A stretch of 64,000 nucleotides of DNA, taken from positions 328,310 to 392,309 of the forward strand of contig NZ_PDNI01000065.1 of NCBI RefSeq assembly GCF_002925845.1, in the 5' to 3' direction. The notes under the pieces were generated by a model. That model worked only from the letters and a program-made list of their open reading frames with translations. It searched no databases and was not told the DNA's origin. This stretch comes from Roseovarius nitratireducens (GTDB taxonomy: Bacteria > Pseudomonadota > Alphaproteobacteria > Rhodobacterales > Rhodobacteraceae). Position 1 is the first letter of the stretch, and every line of letters starts with the position of its first letter. Position numbers and translations under genes: made by a program. This document shows positions 53,068 through 62,943 of this stretch, piece after piece.

Positions 53068-54396
53068 TCAGGAGCGTCGCAAAAGACTGAGAAGCTGTTG
53101 CGAGGGCAGACCATCCGCCTCGGCCCCGACCGATCGTTGAAAGGCGCGGATCGCCTCCACCGTATTGGGCCCCACGATCCCGTCGATCTTCTCGACCGCG
53201 AATCCCTTGCGCTTCAATCGGCGCTGCATTTCCTTGCGCTCGTCGAAGCTCAGCGGGTCATAGCCGCGCGGCCAACTCGCCTGGATGGGTGGGCCGCCCG
53301 CGATCCGGTCGGCAAGATGTCCCACCCCGAGCGCATAGGCATCGGCGTTGTTGTAGCGCTTGATGACGTCGAAATTGGCGAACACCATGAACGACGCCCC
53401 CGCCGGACCCGCCGGTTGCAGGATGCGCGCCGAGCCGTAATCGCGCACCGCGCGCCCGTCTGTCCCCACCACGCCGCGCGACGCCCAGTCCGAAGGCATC
53501 CGGCTGGTGTTGCCAAAGGACGCCCCGCGCGGCACGCGTACCTCCACGCCCCAGGGCATCCCCTTGCGCCAGCCGAACCGCTTGAGATACGCCGCCGTCG
53601 AGGCCAGCGCATCGGTGGGATCGTCCGACCACACGTCGCGCCGGCCGTCGCCGGTGAAATCTACCGCATAGGCAAGATAGGAGGTCGGGATGAACTGCGT
53701 GTGCCCCATTGCGCCCGCCCAAGAGCCCTTCATGTCGCGCGGGTTCACGTCGCCCGATTGCAGGATCTGCATCGCGGCAATCAACTGTTTCTCGAAGAAT
53801 GCACCGCGCCGCCCGTCATAGGCCAGAGTCGCCAGCGACTGCACCAGTGGCAAATCGCCGAGCCGCGTGCCATAGGCGCTCTCCATGCCCCAGACCGCCG
53901 TGACGATCTCCTTTTCCACGCCGTAATGCGCCTCGATCCGATTCAGCACGCGGCTATGGCGGCGCAGCGCGGCCCGCCCGTCCTCGACCCGTTTCGGCGA
54001 GGTGGTCGCGTCGAGGTAATCCCATATCTCGCGCTTGAACTCGGACTGGTTGCGGTCCTTTGCCACCACCTCCGGGTCGTATCGAACGCCCCGGAAGGCG
54101 CGGTCAAGCACGTCGCCACGGATACCCGCCGAGGCCGCCCGCGCCCGGAACCCGGCGATCCAGCGGTCAAAGCCCGTATTGCCGCTTGCCAGCACGACGC
54201 GGGCACCGTCAGCCACATCGGGCCGGGCGCGCGGGCGCAGGCTGTGCACCGGCACGTCCACCGAGATCACCACCGCCGTGCTCACCGCGCCGGACCCCGG
54301 CCGCAATTCCGGGCGCAGGGATTCCGTCACCGACGCCGCGACTGCCCCCCCGAAAAGGAGCGCCAATCCCGTTATCAACACCAGTCCTGCCCGCAT
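53068..54396 (-). CDS. Lytic murein transglycosylase (MltB family)
   Basis: 442-aa exported peptidoglycan-cleaving enzyme. It has an N-terminal signal (1-21), a lytic transglycosylase domain with the catalytic Glu in VWGMESAYG (about residue 170) and TQFIPTSY, then a C-terminal peptidoglycan-binding domain (about 375-440; KIDGIVGPNTVEAIRAFQ). The domain order is that of MltB/SLT_2 proteins in alphaproteobacteria. Confidence 0.92.
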   Translation of the reverse strand: MRAGLVLITGLALLFGGAVAASVTESLRPELRPGSGAVSTAVVISVDVPVHSLRPRARPDVADGARVVLASGNTGFDRWIAGFRARAASAGIRGDVLDRAFRGVRYDPEVVAKDRNQSEFKREIWDYLDATTSPKRVEDGRAALRRHSRVLNRIEAHYGVEKEIVTAVWGMESAYGTRLGDLPLVQSLATLAYDGRRGAFFEKQLIAAMQILQSGDVNPRDMKGSWAGAMGHTQFIPTSYLAYAVDFTGDGRRDVWSDDPTDALASTAAYLKRFGWRKGMPWGVEVRVPRGASFGNTSRMPSDWASRGVVGTDGRAVRDYGSARILQPAGPAGASFMVFANFDVIKRYNNADAYALGVGHLADRIAGGPPIQASWPRGYDPLSFDERKEMQRRLKRKGFAVEKIDGIVGPNTVEAIRAFQRSVGAEADGLPSQQLLSLLRRS

Positions 54397-54493
54397 CGCC
54401 TGTCTCCGCCTGCCCGGATTATTGGCCGATCATAGCGCGATTGTTCCCGTTCCGAAAGCGATCCCGGCGGTGCCGCGCGGGTGGCCGCCGATC

Positions 54494-56749
54494 TCAGCCG
54501 CGCTTGCGCTCCGCCTTGCGCTTTAGCTTGGCCGACTTGCGCCGCGCCGCGCCGATCTTGCGGCGCGGAGGCTTGCCACGTGCTGTGCCCTCACCCTTGG
54601 GCACCTGTGACCCCTCGATATCGAGGAGATCAAAAGCCAGCCCGCCCGAGACCGGCGCCGCCTCGGCAAGGCGCACGGTCACCCGCTGCCCCAGTGCGAT
54701 AATGCGCCCGGTATCGGCCCCCATCAGGATGCCGCGCTCGGGGTCGAAATGAAAATATTCGCGGCCCAGCGCGCGCATCGGGACGAGCCCGTCCGCTCCG
54801 GTCTCGTCCAGCTTCACGAACACGCCGAATCGGGCGATGCCGCTGATCTTGCCAGTGAATTCCTCGCCCAAACGCTCGGAGAGAAAGGCGGCGAGGTAGC
54901 GATCATTGGTGTCACGCTCCGCCACCATCGAGCGGCGCTCCGTATCCGAGATATGCTGTGCGGTGGCGTCGAGCCCTTCGATCTCGGGGCCGCTCAGCCC
55001 GTCCTTGCCCCAACCATGCGCCGAGATGAGCGCGCGATGCACGATCAGGTCGGCATAGCGCCGGATGGGCGAGGTGAAATGCGCATAGGCCCTGAGCGAT
55101 AGACCGAAGTGCCCGAAATTCTGTGGCGCGTAATAGGCCTGCGTCATGGCGCGCAGGGTGGACATGTTGATGACCTCGGCATGGTCCGTATCGCGCGCGG
55201 CGTGCAGGAGCGCGTTGAGATGCGCGGTGCGCAGCACCTGCCCCTTGGCCAGCACCAGCCCCGCAGTCTCGGCCACCTCGCGCAGCGTGTCGAGCTTTTC
55301 AGCCGGCGGCTCCTCGTGGACGCGGAACAAGAGCGGGCTCTTGCGGGTGGTCAGCGCCTCGGCTGCGGCGACATTGGCGAGTACCATGCACTCCTCGATG
55401 AGCCGGTGCGCCTCGAGCCGTTCGGCGAAACGCACCGAAGTGACCTTGCCCTCGTCGCTCAGCTCGACCTTGCGCTCGGGCAGGTCGAGGTCGAGCGGCT
55501 GCCGCCGGTGGCGCGCCTTGGCGAGCGCGGCGTGGGCGGCGTAGAGCGGGCGGATCACGTCCTCCAGCAGGGGCTCAGTCTTGTCATCGGGCGCGCCGTC
55601 CATCGCCGCCTGCACTTGGGCATAGGTGAGTGACGCCGCAGAGCGCATCAGTCCGCGCACAAAGCGGTGGCCGATCTTTTCGCCTGCTGCGTCGATCTGC
55701 ATCCGCACGGCGACGCAGGGGCGCGGGACGCCCTCGTGCAGGCTGCACAGGTCCGCCGATAGCCGGTCCGGAAGCATGGGCACCACGCGATCAGGGAAGT
55801 AGCTGGAATTGCCTCGTTTTTTCGCCGCGTTGTCGAGCGCGGAGCCGGGGCGCACGTAGTGGGCGACATCGGCGATGGCGACCCAGATGACGTGGCCGTC
55901 GGGGTTTTTCGGGTCGTCATCGGCATGGGCGTGGACGGCGTCGTCATGGTCGCGCGCGTCCGACGGATCGATGGTGATGAGCGGCAGGTCGCGCAGATCC
56001 GTGCGGCCCTTGAGGCCGGCGGGTTTCATCGCGTCGGCCTCGGCGATCACCTCGTCGGGGAATTCGTCGGGGATGCCGTGCTGATGGATGGCGATCAGCG
56101 ACACGGCCTTGGGTGCCGAGGGATCGCCCAGCCGGTCGAGCACCCGCGCGCGCGGCAATCCCATGCGCCCCGGCGGCCCGGCCTGCTCGGCCTCGACCAG
56201 CTCGCCATCCTGCGCGCCGCCGGTGGCGTCGCGTGCAACGAGCCATTCCTTTCCCGCGCCCTTGTCGATGGGAACGATCCGGCCGCCCTCTTCGCTCTTG
56301 CGGAAAATCCCAAGTACTTTCCGTGGGTTGGCCCCGATACGGCGGATGAGGCGGGCCTCGTAATGGTGCGCTTCGGCGCGCACGTCATGCACGCGGGCGA
56401 GGATGCGGTCGCCTTCGCCCAGCGCCGGATCGGCGGCGCGGGGCAGCACCAGCACCACCGGCTCCACCCCCTCGCCGTGCCATTCCAGTGGCCGGGCGAG
56501 CAGTTCGCCATCGGGCGTCAGCGCGTTGATTTGAAGCACCGTGACGGGCGGCAGGCGCTCGGGGTCGCGGTAGGTCTTCTTGCGTTTTTCCAAGTGTCCT
56601 TCGGCCTCTAGCTCGCGCAGGACGCGCTTGAGGTCGATCCGCGCAGCCCCCTTGATACCAAAGGCCTTGGCGATATCGCGCTTGGAGGTGAGGGTCGGGT
56701 TGTCGGAAATCCATTGCAGGATTTCCGCCTTGGAGGGCTGTTGGCTCAT
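54494..56749 (-). CDS. rnr: Ribonuclease R
   Basis: 751-aa 3'-5' exoribonuclease with an N-terminal winged-helix, cold-shock domains, a catalytic RNB domain with DPSDARDHDDAV (about 290) for the metal aspartates, an S1 domain (about 625-705) and a basic tail rich in Lys/Arg. It degrades structured RNA. The start at 56749 (MSQQPSKAEIL) begins the winged helix. The leader region upstream carries the second TACCGAC array. Confidence 0.95.
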   Translation of the reverse strand: MSQQPSKAEILQWISDNPTLTSKRDIAKAFGIKGAARIDLKRVLRELEAEGHLEKRKKTYRDPERLPPVTVLQINALTPDGELLARPLEWHGEGVEPVVLVLPRAADPALGEGDRILARVHDVRAEAHHYEARLIRRIGANPRKVLGIFRKSEEGGRIVPIDKGAGKEWLVARDATGGAQDGELVEAEQAGPPGRMGLPRARVLDRLGDPSAPKAVSLIAIHQHGIPDEFPDEVIAEADAMKPAGLKGRTDLRDLPLITIDPSDARDHDDAVHAHADDDPKNPDGHVIWVAIADVAHYVRPGSALDNAAKKRGNSSYFPDRVVPMLPDRLSADLCSLHEGVPRPCVAVRMQIDAAGEKIGHRFVRGLMRSAASLTYAQVQAAMDGAPDDKTEPLLEDVIRPLYAAHAALAKARHRRQPLDLDLPERKVELSDEGKVTSVRFAERLEAHRLIEECMVLANVAAAEALTTRKSPLLFRVHEEPPAEKLDTLREVAETAGLVLAKGQVLRTAHLNALLHAARDTDHAEVINMSTLRAMTQAYYAPQNFGHFGLSLRAYAHFTSPIRRYADLIVHRALISAHGWGKDGLSGPEIEGLDATAQHISDTERRSMVAERDTNDRYLAAFLSERLGEEFTGKISGIARFGVFVKLDETGADGLVPMRALGREYFHFDPERGILMGADTGRIIALGQRVTVRLAEAAPVSGGLAFDLLDIEGSQVPKGEGTARGKPPRRKIGAARRKSAKLKRKAERKRG

Positions 56750-56807
56750 GGCCTGCACGTAGCACGGCGCGCCGGGCGCGTCATCCGCGAAAAGCGGCTG
56801 AAACCGT

Positions 56808-56847
56808 GTCGGTATTCTGTCGGTATTCCGTCGGTATCGCGTCGGCC
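56808..56847 (-). repeat. TACCGAC array, 11-bp period (copy 2)
   Basis: On the plus strand GTCGGTA occurs at 56808, 56819 and 56830, with a degenerate fourth unit GTCGGCC at 56841, all spaced 11 bp. It is the inverse of the array at 52413. It lies in the divergent gap between rnr and the XRE-cupin regulator, 59 bp upstream of the rnr start. Confidence 0.75.
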
Positions 56848-56939
56848 TCACCGACGGCGCGTGAAAAAATCCTTGGAATTTTCATTTTCCCCGCGCAGGA
56901 TCGGGGAAACCGAGAATCTTCACAGGGAGCACGCCGCCG

Positions 56940-57512
56940 ATGCTGCAACAGGACCCGAGCGAGACGCGCACCCTCGGTGCCGACTTGCGCGCGCTGCGCA
57001 AGGCGCGCGGCATGACGCTCGCGGCGCTGGCCGGGCGGCTGGGGCGGTCGGTGGGCTGGCTGTCTCAGGTCGAGCGCGACCTGTCGGAGCCGTCGATCAG
57101 CGACCTGCGGCAGGTGGCCGAGGTGCTGGGCGTGCCGATGTCGCTGCTGTTCGGTCATGCCAGCGCCCCCGCCGAAGAGCAGGGATACGTGGTGCGCGCG
57201 GGCGCGCGGCGACCGATGGGGTCGGGCGAGGAGGGCCTGATCGAGGAATTGCTGTCGCCCGACCTGACCGACGATTTCGAGGTCATCCACTCGACCTTCG
57301 AGCCTGCATCGAAAATGCAGCGCGCGGCACAGCGGCCCACGCAGGAGGTGGGCTATATCGTCTCTGGCCGACTCGACCTGAGCATCGGTGGGCGGCGGTT
57401 CACCCTTGGCCCCGGCGACAGCTTCCGCTTTCGTGGCGAGCCGTATTCCTGGGCCAACCCCTATGACACCCCCTGCGTGGCGATCTGGGTGATCGCCCCG
57501 CCGGTCTATTGA
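56940..57512 (+). CDS. XRE-cupin transcriptional regulator
   Basis: 190-aa regulator with an N-terminal XRE helix-turn-helix (about 10-65; LAGRLGRSVGWLSQVERDLS) and a C-terminal cupin domain (about 100-188). This type often controls catabolism of amines or amino acids and senses the metabolite in the cupin. It is the first gene of the 57-64 kb cluster and is 10 bp from the LysE gene, so it probably autoregulates and controls the operon. Confidence 0.88.
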   Translation: MLQQDPSETRTLGADLRALRKARGMTLAALAGRLGRSVGWLSQVERDLSEPSISDLRQVAEVLGVPMSLLFGHASAPAEEQGYVVRAGARRPMGSGEEGLIEELLSPDLTDDFEVIHSTFEPASKMQRAAQRPTQEVGYIVSGRLDLSIGGRRFTLGPGDSFRFRGEPYSWANPYDTPCVAIWVIAPPVY

Positions 57513-57522
57513 GGGCGCGGGC

Positions 57523-58143
57523 ATGAGCTGGGAGGCCTGGACCGTCTTTGCCCTCTTCTGGGTGGTGTTCGTCACCACGCCGGGGCCAAACCATGTCAAC
57601 TGCATCCAGACCGGCATGCATGTCGGGTTCCGTCGCGGCCTCTGGGCGGTGGCGGCGATCCTGACGCAGGCAACTCTGTTCCTGACCCTGTCGGCGGCGG
57701 GGATCACCGCCTTGATCGCCGCGTCGCCGGTGGCGTTCGAGGCCGCGAAACTCGCCGGTGCGGGTGTGCTCATCTGGCTCGGCATACGCGGCTGGATGCG
57801 GGCGCGACGGCCCATCGAGACCGGCACGCAAAGCGGCGGGTCGGTGTTCTGGCGGGCCTTCATGGTCGCCACGATCAACCCCAAGAGCGTGGCGGGCTAT
57901 CTCGCCGCGTTTTCACAATTCGTGCAGCCGGGCGTGCCGATCTGGGATCAGATGTGGGTGATCTTTCCCACCGCGCTGACCATCACGGCGCTCAGCTATA
58001 CCGGCTTTACCGCGCTTGGCGCGGGGCTGGGGCGGGCGGCGCTGGGGGCGGTGGTCAATGTCTGGCTGCGGCGGGGGATGGCCGCCGCGTTCGTGCTCTA
58101 TGGCGTGGCCCTGGGCAGCGCCGCAACACCGGGGAGGATATGA
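57523..58143 (+). CDS. LysE-family translocator
   Basis: 206-aa RhtB/LysE exporter with the block TPGPNHVNCIQTGMHVG near residues 22-38 and five to six membrane segments. In this cluster it may export an amino-acid-like end product or toxic intermediate. Its stop overlaps the GFA gene start as ATGA. Confidence 0.85.
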   Translation: MSWEAWTVFALFWVVFVTTPGPNHVNCIQTGMHVGFRRGLWAVAAILTQATLFLTLSAAGITALIAASPVAFEAAKLAGAGVLIWLGIRGWMRARRPIETGTQSGGSVFWRAFMVATINPKSVAGYLAAFSQFVQPGVPIWDQMWVIFPTALTITALSYTGFTALGAGLGRAALGAVVNVWLRRGMAAAFVLYGVALGSAATPGRI

Positions 58144-58514
58144 TGCACAAGGGATCGTGTCTGTGCGGAGACGTGACATTTACCGTGAACGCGGCGCCGG
58201 AGGGGCCAAGCGTGTGCCATTGCGGACAATGCCGCAATCAATCGGGGCACCTCTGGGCCTCGGCCTACGCGCCGGAGCACGACATCGCAATCACCGGTCG
58301 GGTCACGTGGTACGAGGCGAGCACCACCGCGAAACGCGGCTTTTGCCCGCGCTGCGGATCGTTCCTGTTCTGGAAAGCGCACGGTGAGGACACGATGAGT
58401 TTCGCGCTTGGTGCGCTGGACGAGCCGACCGGCGTGAGGCTGGAGAAGCATATCTTTGTCGCGGACAAGGGTGACTATTACGACATCGCGGACGGGTTGC
58501 CGCAGAAAGAGTGA
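58140..58514 (+). CDS. GFA family zinc protein
   Basis: 124-aa member of the glutathione-dependent formaldehyde-activating (GFA/Mss4-fold) family. Zinc Cys are GSCLCGDV (C8 and C10), CHCGQCRN (about 31-36) and FCPRCGSF (about 73-80). Only some members act on S-hydroxymethylglutathione; formaldehyde would be a by-product of N-demethylation by the following oxidases, so a formaldehyde link is plausible but inferred. The start at 58140 overlaps the LysE stop; 58143 is the alternative. Confidence 0.82.
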   Translation: MMHKGSCLCGDVTFTVNAAPEGPSVCHCGQCRNQSGHLWASAYAPEHDIAITGRVTWYEASTTAKRGFCPRCGSFLFWKAHGEDTMSFALGALDEPTGVRLEKHIFVADKGDYYDIADGLPQKE

Positions 58515-58526
58515 GCGAGGGGAGAC

Positions 58527-60977
58527 ATGGCTGAGATTCCAACGACCGCACGCGCGGTCATCATCGGCGGGGGCGCCGTGGGGGCGTCCTGCCTCTATCA
58601 CCTGGCCCGCGCGGGCTGGACCGACAGCGTCCTGCTGGAGCGCAACGAGCTGACAGCGGGCAGCACCTGGCACGCGGCGGGCAATGTGCCCACCTTTTCC
58701 ACGAGCTGGTCGGTGATGAACATGCAGCGCTACTCGACCGAGCTTTATGCACGGCTCGGGGCCGAGGTCGACTATCCGATGAACTATCACCAGACGGGCT
58801 CTATCCGGCTGGCGCATTCGCGCGAGCGGATGCAGGAATTCGAGCGCGCCAAGGGGATGGGCAAGCACCAGGGGATGGACCTCGAAATCCTCGGGGTGGG
58901 CGAGATCAAGGCGCGCTATCCCTTCATCGAGACGCATGACTTGCACGGCGCGCTCTATGACCCCAACGACGGCGATATCGACCCCGCGCAACTGACGCAG
59001 GCGCTGGCCAAGGGGGCGCGGGAGATGGGCGCGCGCGTGCTGCGTTTCTGCCCCGCTACCGGCGTGCGGCGCGAGAACGGCGAATGGATCGTCGAGACGG
59101 AGAAGGGCGAGATCCGCTGCGAGATCGTGGTGAACGCCGCGGGCTATTACGCGCAGCGCGTCGGCGAATGGTTCAAGCCCTATGGCGGGCGGACCGTGCC
59201 GATGATGGTGATGAGCCATCAATACCTTCTGTCCGAGGAAATCCCCGAGATCGAGGCGTGGTCGAAGGAGCAGGGCCGCAAGCTGCCGCTGTTGCGTGAC
59301 GTCGATGTCTCCTACTACCTGCGGCAGGAAAAGCACGGCTTTAACCTCGGGCCTTACGAGCCACGCTGTCGCGCCCATTGGGCCGACCCGAGCGATCCAA
59401 TGCCCGACGATTTCAGCTTTCAGCTATGGCAGGAGGATATCGACCGGATCGAGGAGATCGTGACCGACGCGATGGCGCGGGTGCCGCTCTTGGGCATCTC
59501 GGGGATCAGCAAGATCATCAACGGGCCGATCCCCTATGCGCCGGACGGGATGCCGCTGCTTGGCCCCATGCCGGGGGTGCCCAATGCGTTCGAGGCCTGT
59601 GTGTTCACCTTTGGCATCGCGCAGGGCGGTGGCGCGGGCAAGGTGCTGGCCGAATGGGTGACGGAAGGCGCGCCCGAGTGGGACATGTGGTCGTGTGACC
59701 CGCGCCGCTACACCGATTACACCGATCACGAGTATTGCGTGGCGAAGGGGATGGAGGTCTATGGCCACGAATACGCCATGCATTTCCCCTGGCACCGCTG
59801 GCCGGCGGCGCCCGACCGCAAGCTCAGCCCCGTGCATGACCGGATCAAGGAAATGGGCGGCCAGATGGGCGACTATAACGGCTGGGAGCGCGCCAACTGG
59901 TTTGCGCAGCCGGGCGACGACACGTCTGAAGAGGCCACGCAGACCTGGGACCGCGCGGGGCCGTGGGAGCCGCGCATCCGGCAAGAATGCGAGGCGGTGA
60001 GAGACCATTGCGGCGTGCTCGACCTGCCCGGTTTCTCGCGGTTCAAGGTGCAGGGGCCGGGGGCCGATGACTGGCTTCGCGGGCTGGTCACGGGGGCCTT
60101 GCCCAAGGTGGGGCGCGTGGGGCTCGTGTATTTCACCGACGACCGGGGGCGCATCGTCACCGAGATGTCGGTGACGCGCGAGGCCGAGGACCGCTTCGTG
60201 CTGGTCACCGCCGCGTCTGCGCAATGGCATGACCGCGAATGGCTGGAGCGGCACATGCCCGAGGGGGCCGGTTTCACGCTGGAGGACTGGACCGACCGGA
60301 TGTCGACCCTGATCGTCACCGGCCCGAAATCGCGCGACGTGCTCAGCCCCCTCACCAACGCCGATCTGTCCCTGCCCTGGCTCAGCTTTCAGGAGGCGGA
60401 GGTGGCGGGGCGATGGGCCGCGCTGCTGCGGGTCTCGTTCGCCGGCGAACTCGGCTGGGAAATCCATGCGGAAAACGCCGATATCCCGGCGATCTACGAG
60501 GCGGTCGTCGACGCGGGAGCAAAACCCTTTGGCATGTGGGCGCTGAACTCCTTGCGCATCGAGAAGGGGTATCGCGCGTGGAAAGGGGACCTCTCGACCG
60601 ATTACTCGATGCTGGAGGGCGGGCTGGATCGGTTCGTGAAGCTCGACAAGCCGCAGGAGTTTCCCGGCAAGGCGGCGCTTCTGGCCGAGAAGCAAAGGGG
60701 CGTGAAGAAACGGTTTGTGCCGCTGATCGTCGAGGCGGGGGCGGCGGATGCGCCCTACATGTCGACGATCTGGCACGGGGGGGAGATTGTGGGCGAGACC
60801 ACCTCTGGCGCCTGGGGCTACCGGGTCGGGGCGTCGGTGGCGCTCGCCATGCTGCGCGCGGACCTTGCGGTTCCGGGCACCAAGCTGGAGGTCGAGATCT
60901 ACGGCGAACGGGTCCCGGCGGTGGTGCAGCCCGACGCGCCGCTGTGGGATCCGGAGAACGAGAGGCTGCGCGCGTGA
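58527..60977 (+). CDS. FAD-dependent oxidoreductase-GcvT fusion (dimethylglycine dehydrogenase-like)
   Basis: 816-aa two-domain protein. The N-terminal DAO-fold FAD domain has GGGAVGASCLYHL (14-26) and the motif TAGSTWHAAG with H49, the position where dimethylglycine and sarcosine dehydrogenases bind FAD covalently. The C-terminal half (about 430-810) is a GcvT/aminomethyltransferase-like tetrahydrofolate domain (GELGWEIH near 643). The family oxidises N-methyl groups and passes the carbon to tetrahydrofolate. The dimethylglycine or related substrate is inferred from the BHMT-like neighbour. Confidence 0.85.
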   Translation: MAEIPTTARAVIIGGGAVGASCLYHLARAGWTDSVLLERNELTAGSTWHAAGNVPTFSTSWSVMNMQRYSTELYARLGAEVDYPMNYHQTGSIRLAHSRERMQEFERAKGMGKHQGMDLEILGVGEIKARYPFIETHDLHGALYDPNDGDIDPAQLTQALAKGAREMGARVLRFCPATGVRRENGEWIVETEKGEIRCEIVVNAAGYYAQRVGEWFKPYGGRTVPMMVMSHQYLLSEEIPEIEAWSKEQGRKLPLLRDVDVSYYLRQEKHGFNLGPYEPRCRAHWADPSDPMPDDFSFQLWQEDIDRIEEIVTDAMARVPLLGISGISKIINGPIPYAPDGMPLLGPMPGVPNAFEACVFTFGIAQGGGAGKVLAEWVTEGAPEWDMWSCDPRRYTDYTDHEYCVAKGMEVYGHEYAMHFPWHRWPAAPDRKLSPVHDRIKEMGGQMGDYNGWERANWFAQPGDDTSEEATQTWDRAGPWEPRIRQECEAVRDHCGVLDLPGFSRFKVQGPGADDWLRGLVTGALPKVGRVGLVYFTDDRGRIVTEMSVTREAEDRFVLVTAASAQWHDREWLERHMPEGAGFTLEDWTDRMSTLIVTGPKSRDVLSPLTNADLSLPWLSFQEAEVAGRWAALLRVSFAGELGWEIHAENADIPAIYEAVVDAGAKPFGMWALNSLRIEKGYRAWKGDLSTDYSMLEGGLDRFVKLDKPQEFPGKAALLAEKQRGVKKRFVPLIVEAGAADAPYMSTIWHGGEIVGETTSGAWGYRVGASVALAMLRADLAVPGTKLEVEIYGERVPAVVQPDAPLWDPENERLRA

Positions 60978-62044
60978 CCCAGCCCGCCACCATGCGCGGC
61001 GTGTACCTCACCCGCCACGGCGGGCCCGGGGCGCTGGAATGGCGCGAGGATATCCCCGTGCCGCGCCCCGGACCGGGCGAGGTGCTGGTCCGGGTGCTGG
61101 CGGCGGGGGTGAACAACACCGATATCAACACGCGCGAGGGCTGGTATGCGGCGGAGGTGACGGGGGCCACCGGCGAGACCGGCGAGGGTGTCGAGGCCGG
61201 GGGCTGGTCGGGGGCGCTGCGCTTTCCGCTGATACAAGGCGGCGACCTGTGCGGCGAGGTGGTGGCGCAGGGGCCGGGCGTCACCACCCCGGCGCGGGGC
61301 GCGCGCGTCACCTGCCCGATCAACATCCCGCGCCCGACACAAGACAACCCGGTGGGTTTCGTCGCCCTCGGCTCGGAGATCGACGGGGCCTTTGCCGAGT
61401 ATTGCCTGATGAGGGCGGATGACCTGCATGACGTGAGCGACGCGCCGCTCTCGGACGTGGAAATCGCCGCCATCCCCTGCGCCTTCGGCACCGCGCTGGG
61501 GTTGCTGGACCGGGCGGGCGTGGCGGCGGGACAGGAGGTGCTGATCACCGGGGCCTCGGGCAATGTCGGGTTGGCGGCGGTGCAACTGGCGGCCGCAATG
61601 GGCGCGCAGGTGACCGGCATCGCCGCCCCCGCCAAAGCGGAGATCGTGAAGGAAGAAGGCGCGGTCGAGGTGATCGCTCGTGACGCCCAGCTGCCCGAAG
61701 ACCGCTTTCACGCGGTGATCGACCTCGTGGGCGGCCCCGCCTTTCCCGCGTTCATCGACGCGCTGCGCCCCGGCGGGCATTACGCGGTGGCGGGTGCCAT
61801 CGCCGGGCCGATGGTCAGCGCCGATCTGCGCCGCATCTACCTGCGCGATATCACCATCCACGGCTGCACCTACCAGTCTAGCTACGTCTTTGCCCGGCTG
61901 ATGGATATGGTGCGCAAAGGCGAGGTTCGCCCGCGCATCAAAGCCACCTATCCGCTGCGCGACATCGCCCGCGCGCAGGCGGATTTCCAGGCCAAGGCCG
62001 ATGCCGGCAAGCTGGTCCTGCTGCCACAGGAGACCGCTACATGA
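60974..62044 (+). CDS. NADPH:quinone reductase-type medium-chain dehydrogenase
   Basis: 356-aa MDR-superfamily protein of the zeta-crystallin/quinone reductase type with a GroES-like N-terminus and a Rossmann motif GASGNVGLAAVQLA near residues 197-210. The structural zinc lobe is absent. The start is a GTG at 60974 overlapping the preceding stop as GTGA; an ATG six codons in (60992) is the alternative. Its reaction in the cluster is unknown. Confidence 0.82.
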   Translation: MTQPATMRGVYLTRHGGPGALEWREDIPVPRPGPGEVLVRVLAAGVNNTDINTREGWYAAEVTGATGETGEGVEAGGWSGALRFPLIQGGDLCGEVVAQGPGVTTPARGARVTCPINIPRPTQDNPVGFVALGSEIDGAFAEYCLMRADDLHDVSDAPLSDVEIAAIPCAFGTALGLLDRAGVAAGQEVLITGASGNVGLAAVQLAAAMGAQVTGIAAPAKAEIVKEEGAVEVIARDAQLPEDRFHAVIDLVGGPAFPAFIDALRPGGHYAVAGAIAGPMVSADLRRIYLRDITIHGCTYQSSYVFARLMDMVRKGEVRPRIKATYPLRDIARAQADFQAKADAGKLVLLPQETAT

Positions 62045-62937
62045 CTGCGATCACGTTGCTTGACGGCTCCATCGGGCAGGAGCTTGTGAAACGCTCCGGC
62101 GACCGGGCGACGCCGCTGTGGTCCACGCAGGTGATGATCGACCACGGTGACCTCGTGCGGGAGGTGCATGACGCCTATTTCGCCGCCGGGGCCACGGTGG
62201 CCACCACCAACACCTACGCGGTGCTGCGCGACCGGCTGGCGCGGGTGGGGCTGGAGGATCAGGTGACCCGCCTTGCCGGGACCGCCGTAACCGCCGCCTG
62301 TGCCGCGCGCGACGCGCACGGATATGGCCGCGTGGCCGGGGCGCTCGGGCCGTTGGTGCAATCCTATCGCCCCGACCTCTGCCCCCCTGCCGAGGAAGCC
62401 GCGCGCATCTATGCCGAGCCGGTGGCGGCGCTGGCGCCCGGTGTCGACCTGCTGTTGCTGGAAACCATGGCTTCCGTCGATCAGGCGCGCGGCGCGCTGA
62501 TGGCCGCGCGCGAGACCGCCCTGCCCGTCTGGCTCGCCGTGTCGGTGATGGACGACGACGGCACGCGCCTGCGCTCGGGCGAGCCGGTTGGGGCGCTGGC
62601 CCCGCTCATCGCCGAGATGCCGCCCGATGCGATCCTGCTCAACTGCTCGCCGCCCGAGGCGATCACGCAGGGGCTGGGCGAAATCGCGGCGTTTGGCCTG
62701 CCCTTCGGGGCCTATGCCAATGGCTTTACCCGGATCAGCGACGGCTTTCTCGGCGCCGCGCCCACGGTCGACGCACTTGAGCAACGCACCGACCTCAGCC
62801 CCGCCGCCCATGCCGAGGCGGCGATGGGCTGGATTGCGCAGGGCGCCACCATCGTCGGCGGCTGCTGCGAGATCGGCCCGGCCCATATCGCCGAGCTGGC
62901 GCGACGCATCCGCGAGGCGGGCCATGACATCGTCTGA
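62041..62937 (+). CDS. Homocysteine S-methyltransferase (BHMT-like)
   Basis: 298-aa zinc methyltransferase of the betaine-homocysteine/S-methylmethionine-homocysteine methyltransferase family. Zinc Cys are C202 in LLNCSPPE and C275/C276 in GGCCEIG. With the FAD-GcvT oxidases on either side it would move one methyl group from a betaine to homocysteine before the remaining methyls are oxidised. It overlaps the dehydrogenase gene as ATGA. Confidence 0.88.
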   Translation: MTAITLLDGSIGQELVKRSGDRATPLWSTQVMIDHGDLVREVHDAYFAAGATVATTNTYAVLRDRLARVGLEDQVTRLAGTAVTAACAARDAHGYGRVAGALGPLVQSYRPDLCPPAEEAARIYAEPVAALAPGVDLLLLETMASVDQARGALMAARETALPVWLAVSVMDDDGTRLRSGEPVGALAPLIAEMPPDAILLNCSPPEAITQGLGEIAAFGLPFGAYANGFTRISDGFLGAAPTVDALEQRTDLSPAAHAEAAMGWIAQGATIVGGCCEIGPAHIAELARRIREAGHDIV

Positions 62938-62943
62938 CCCGCT

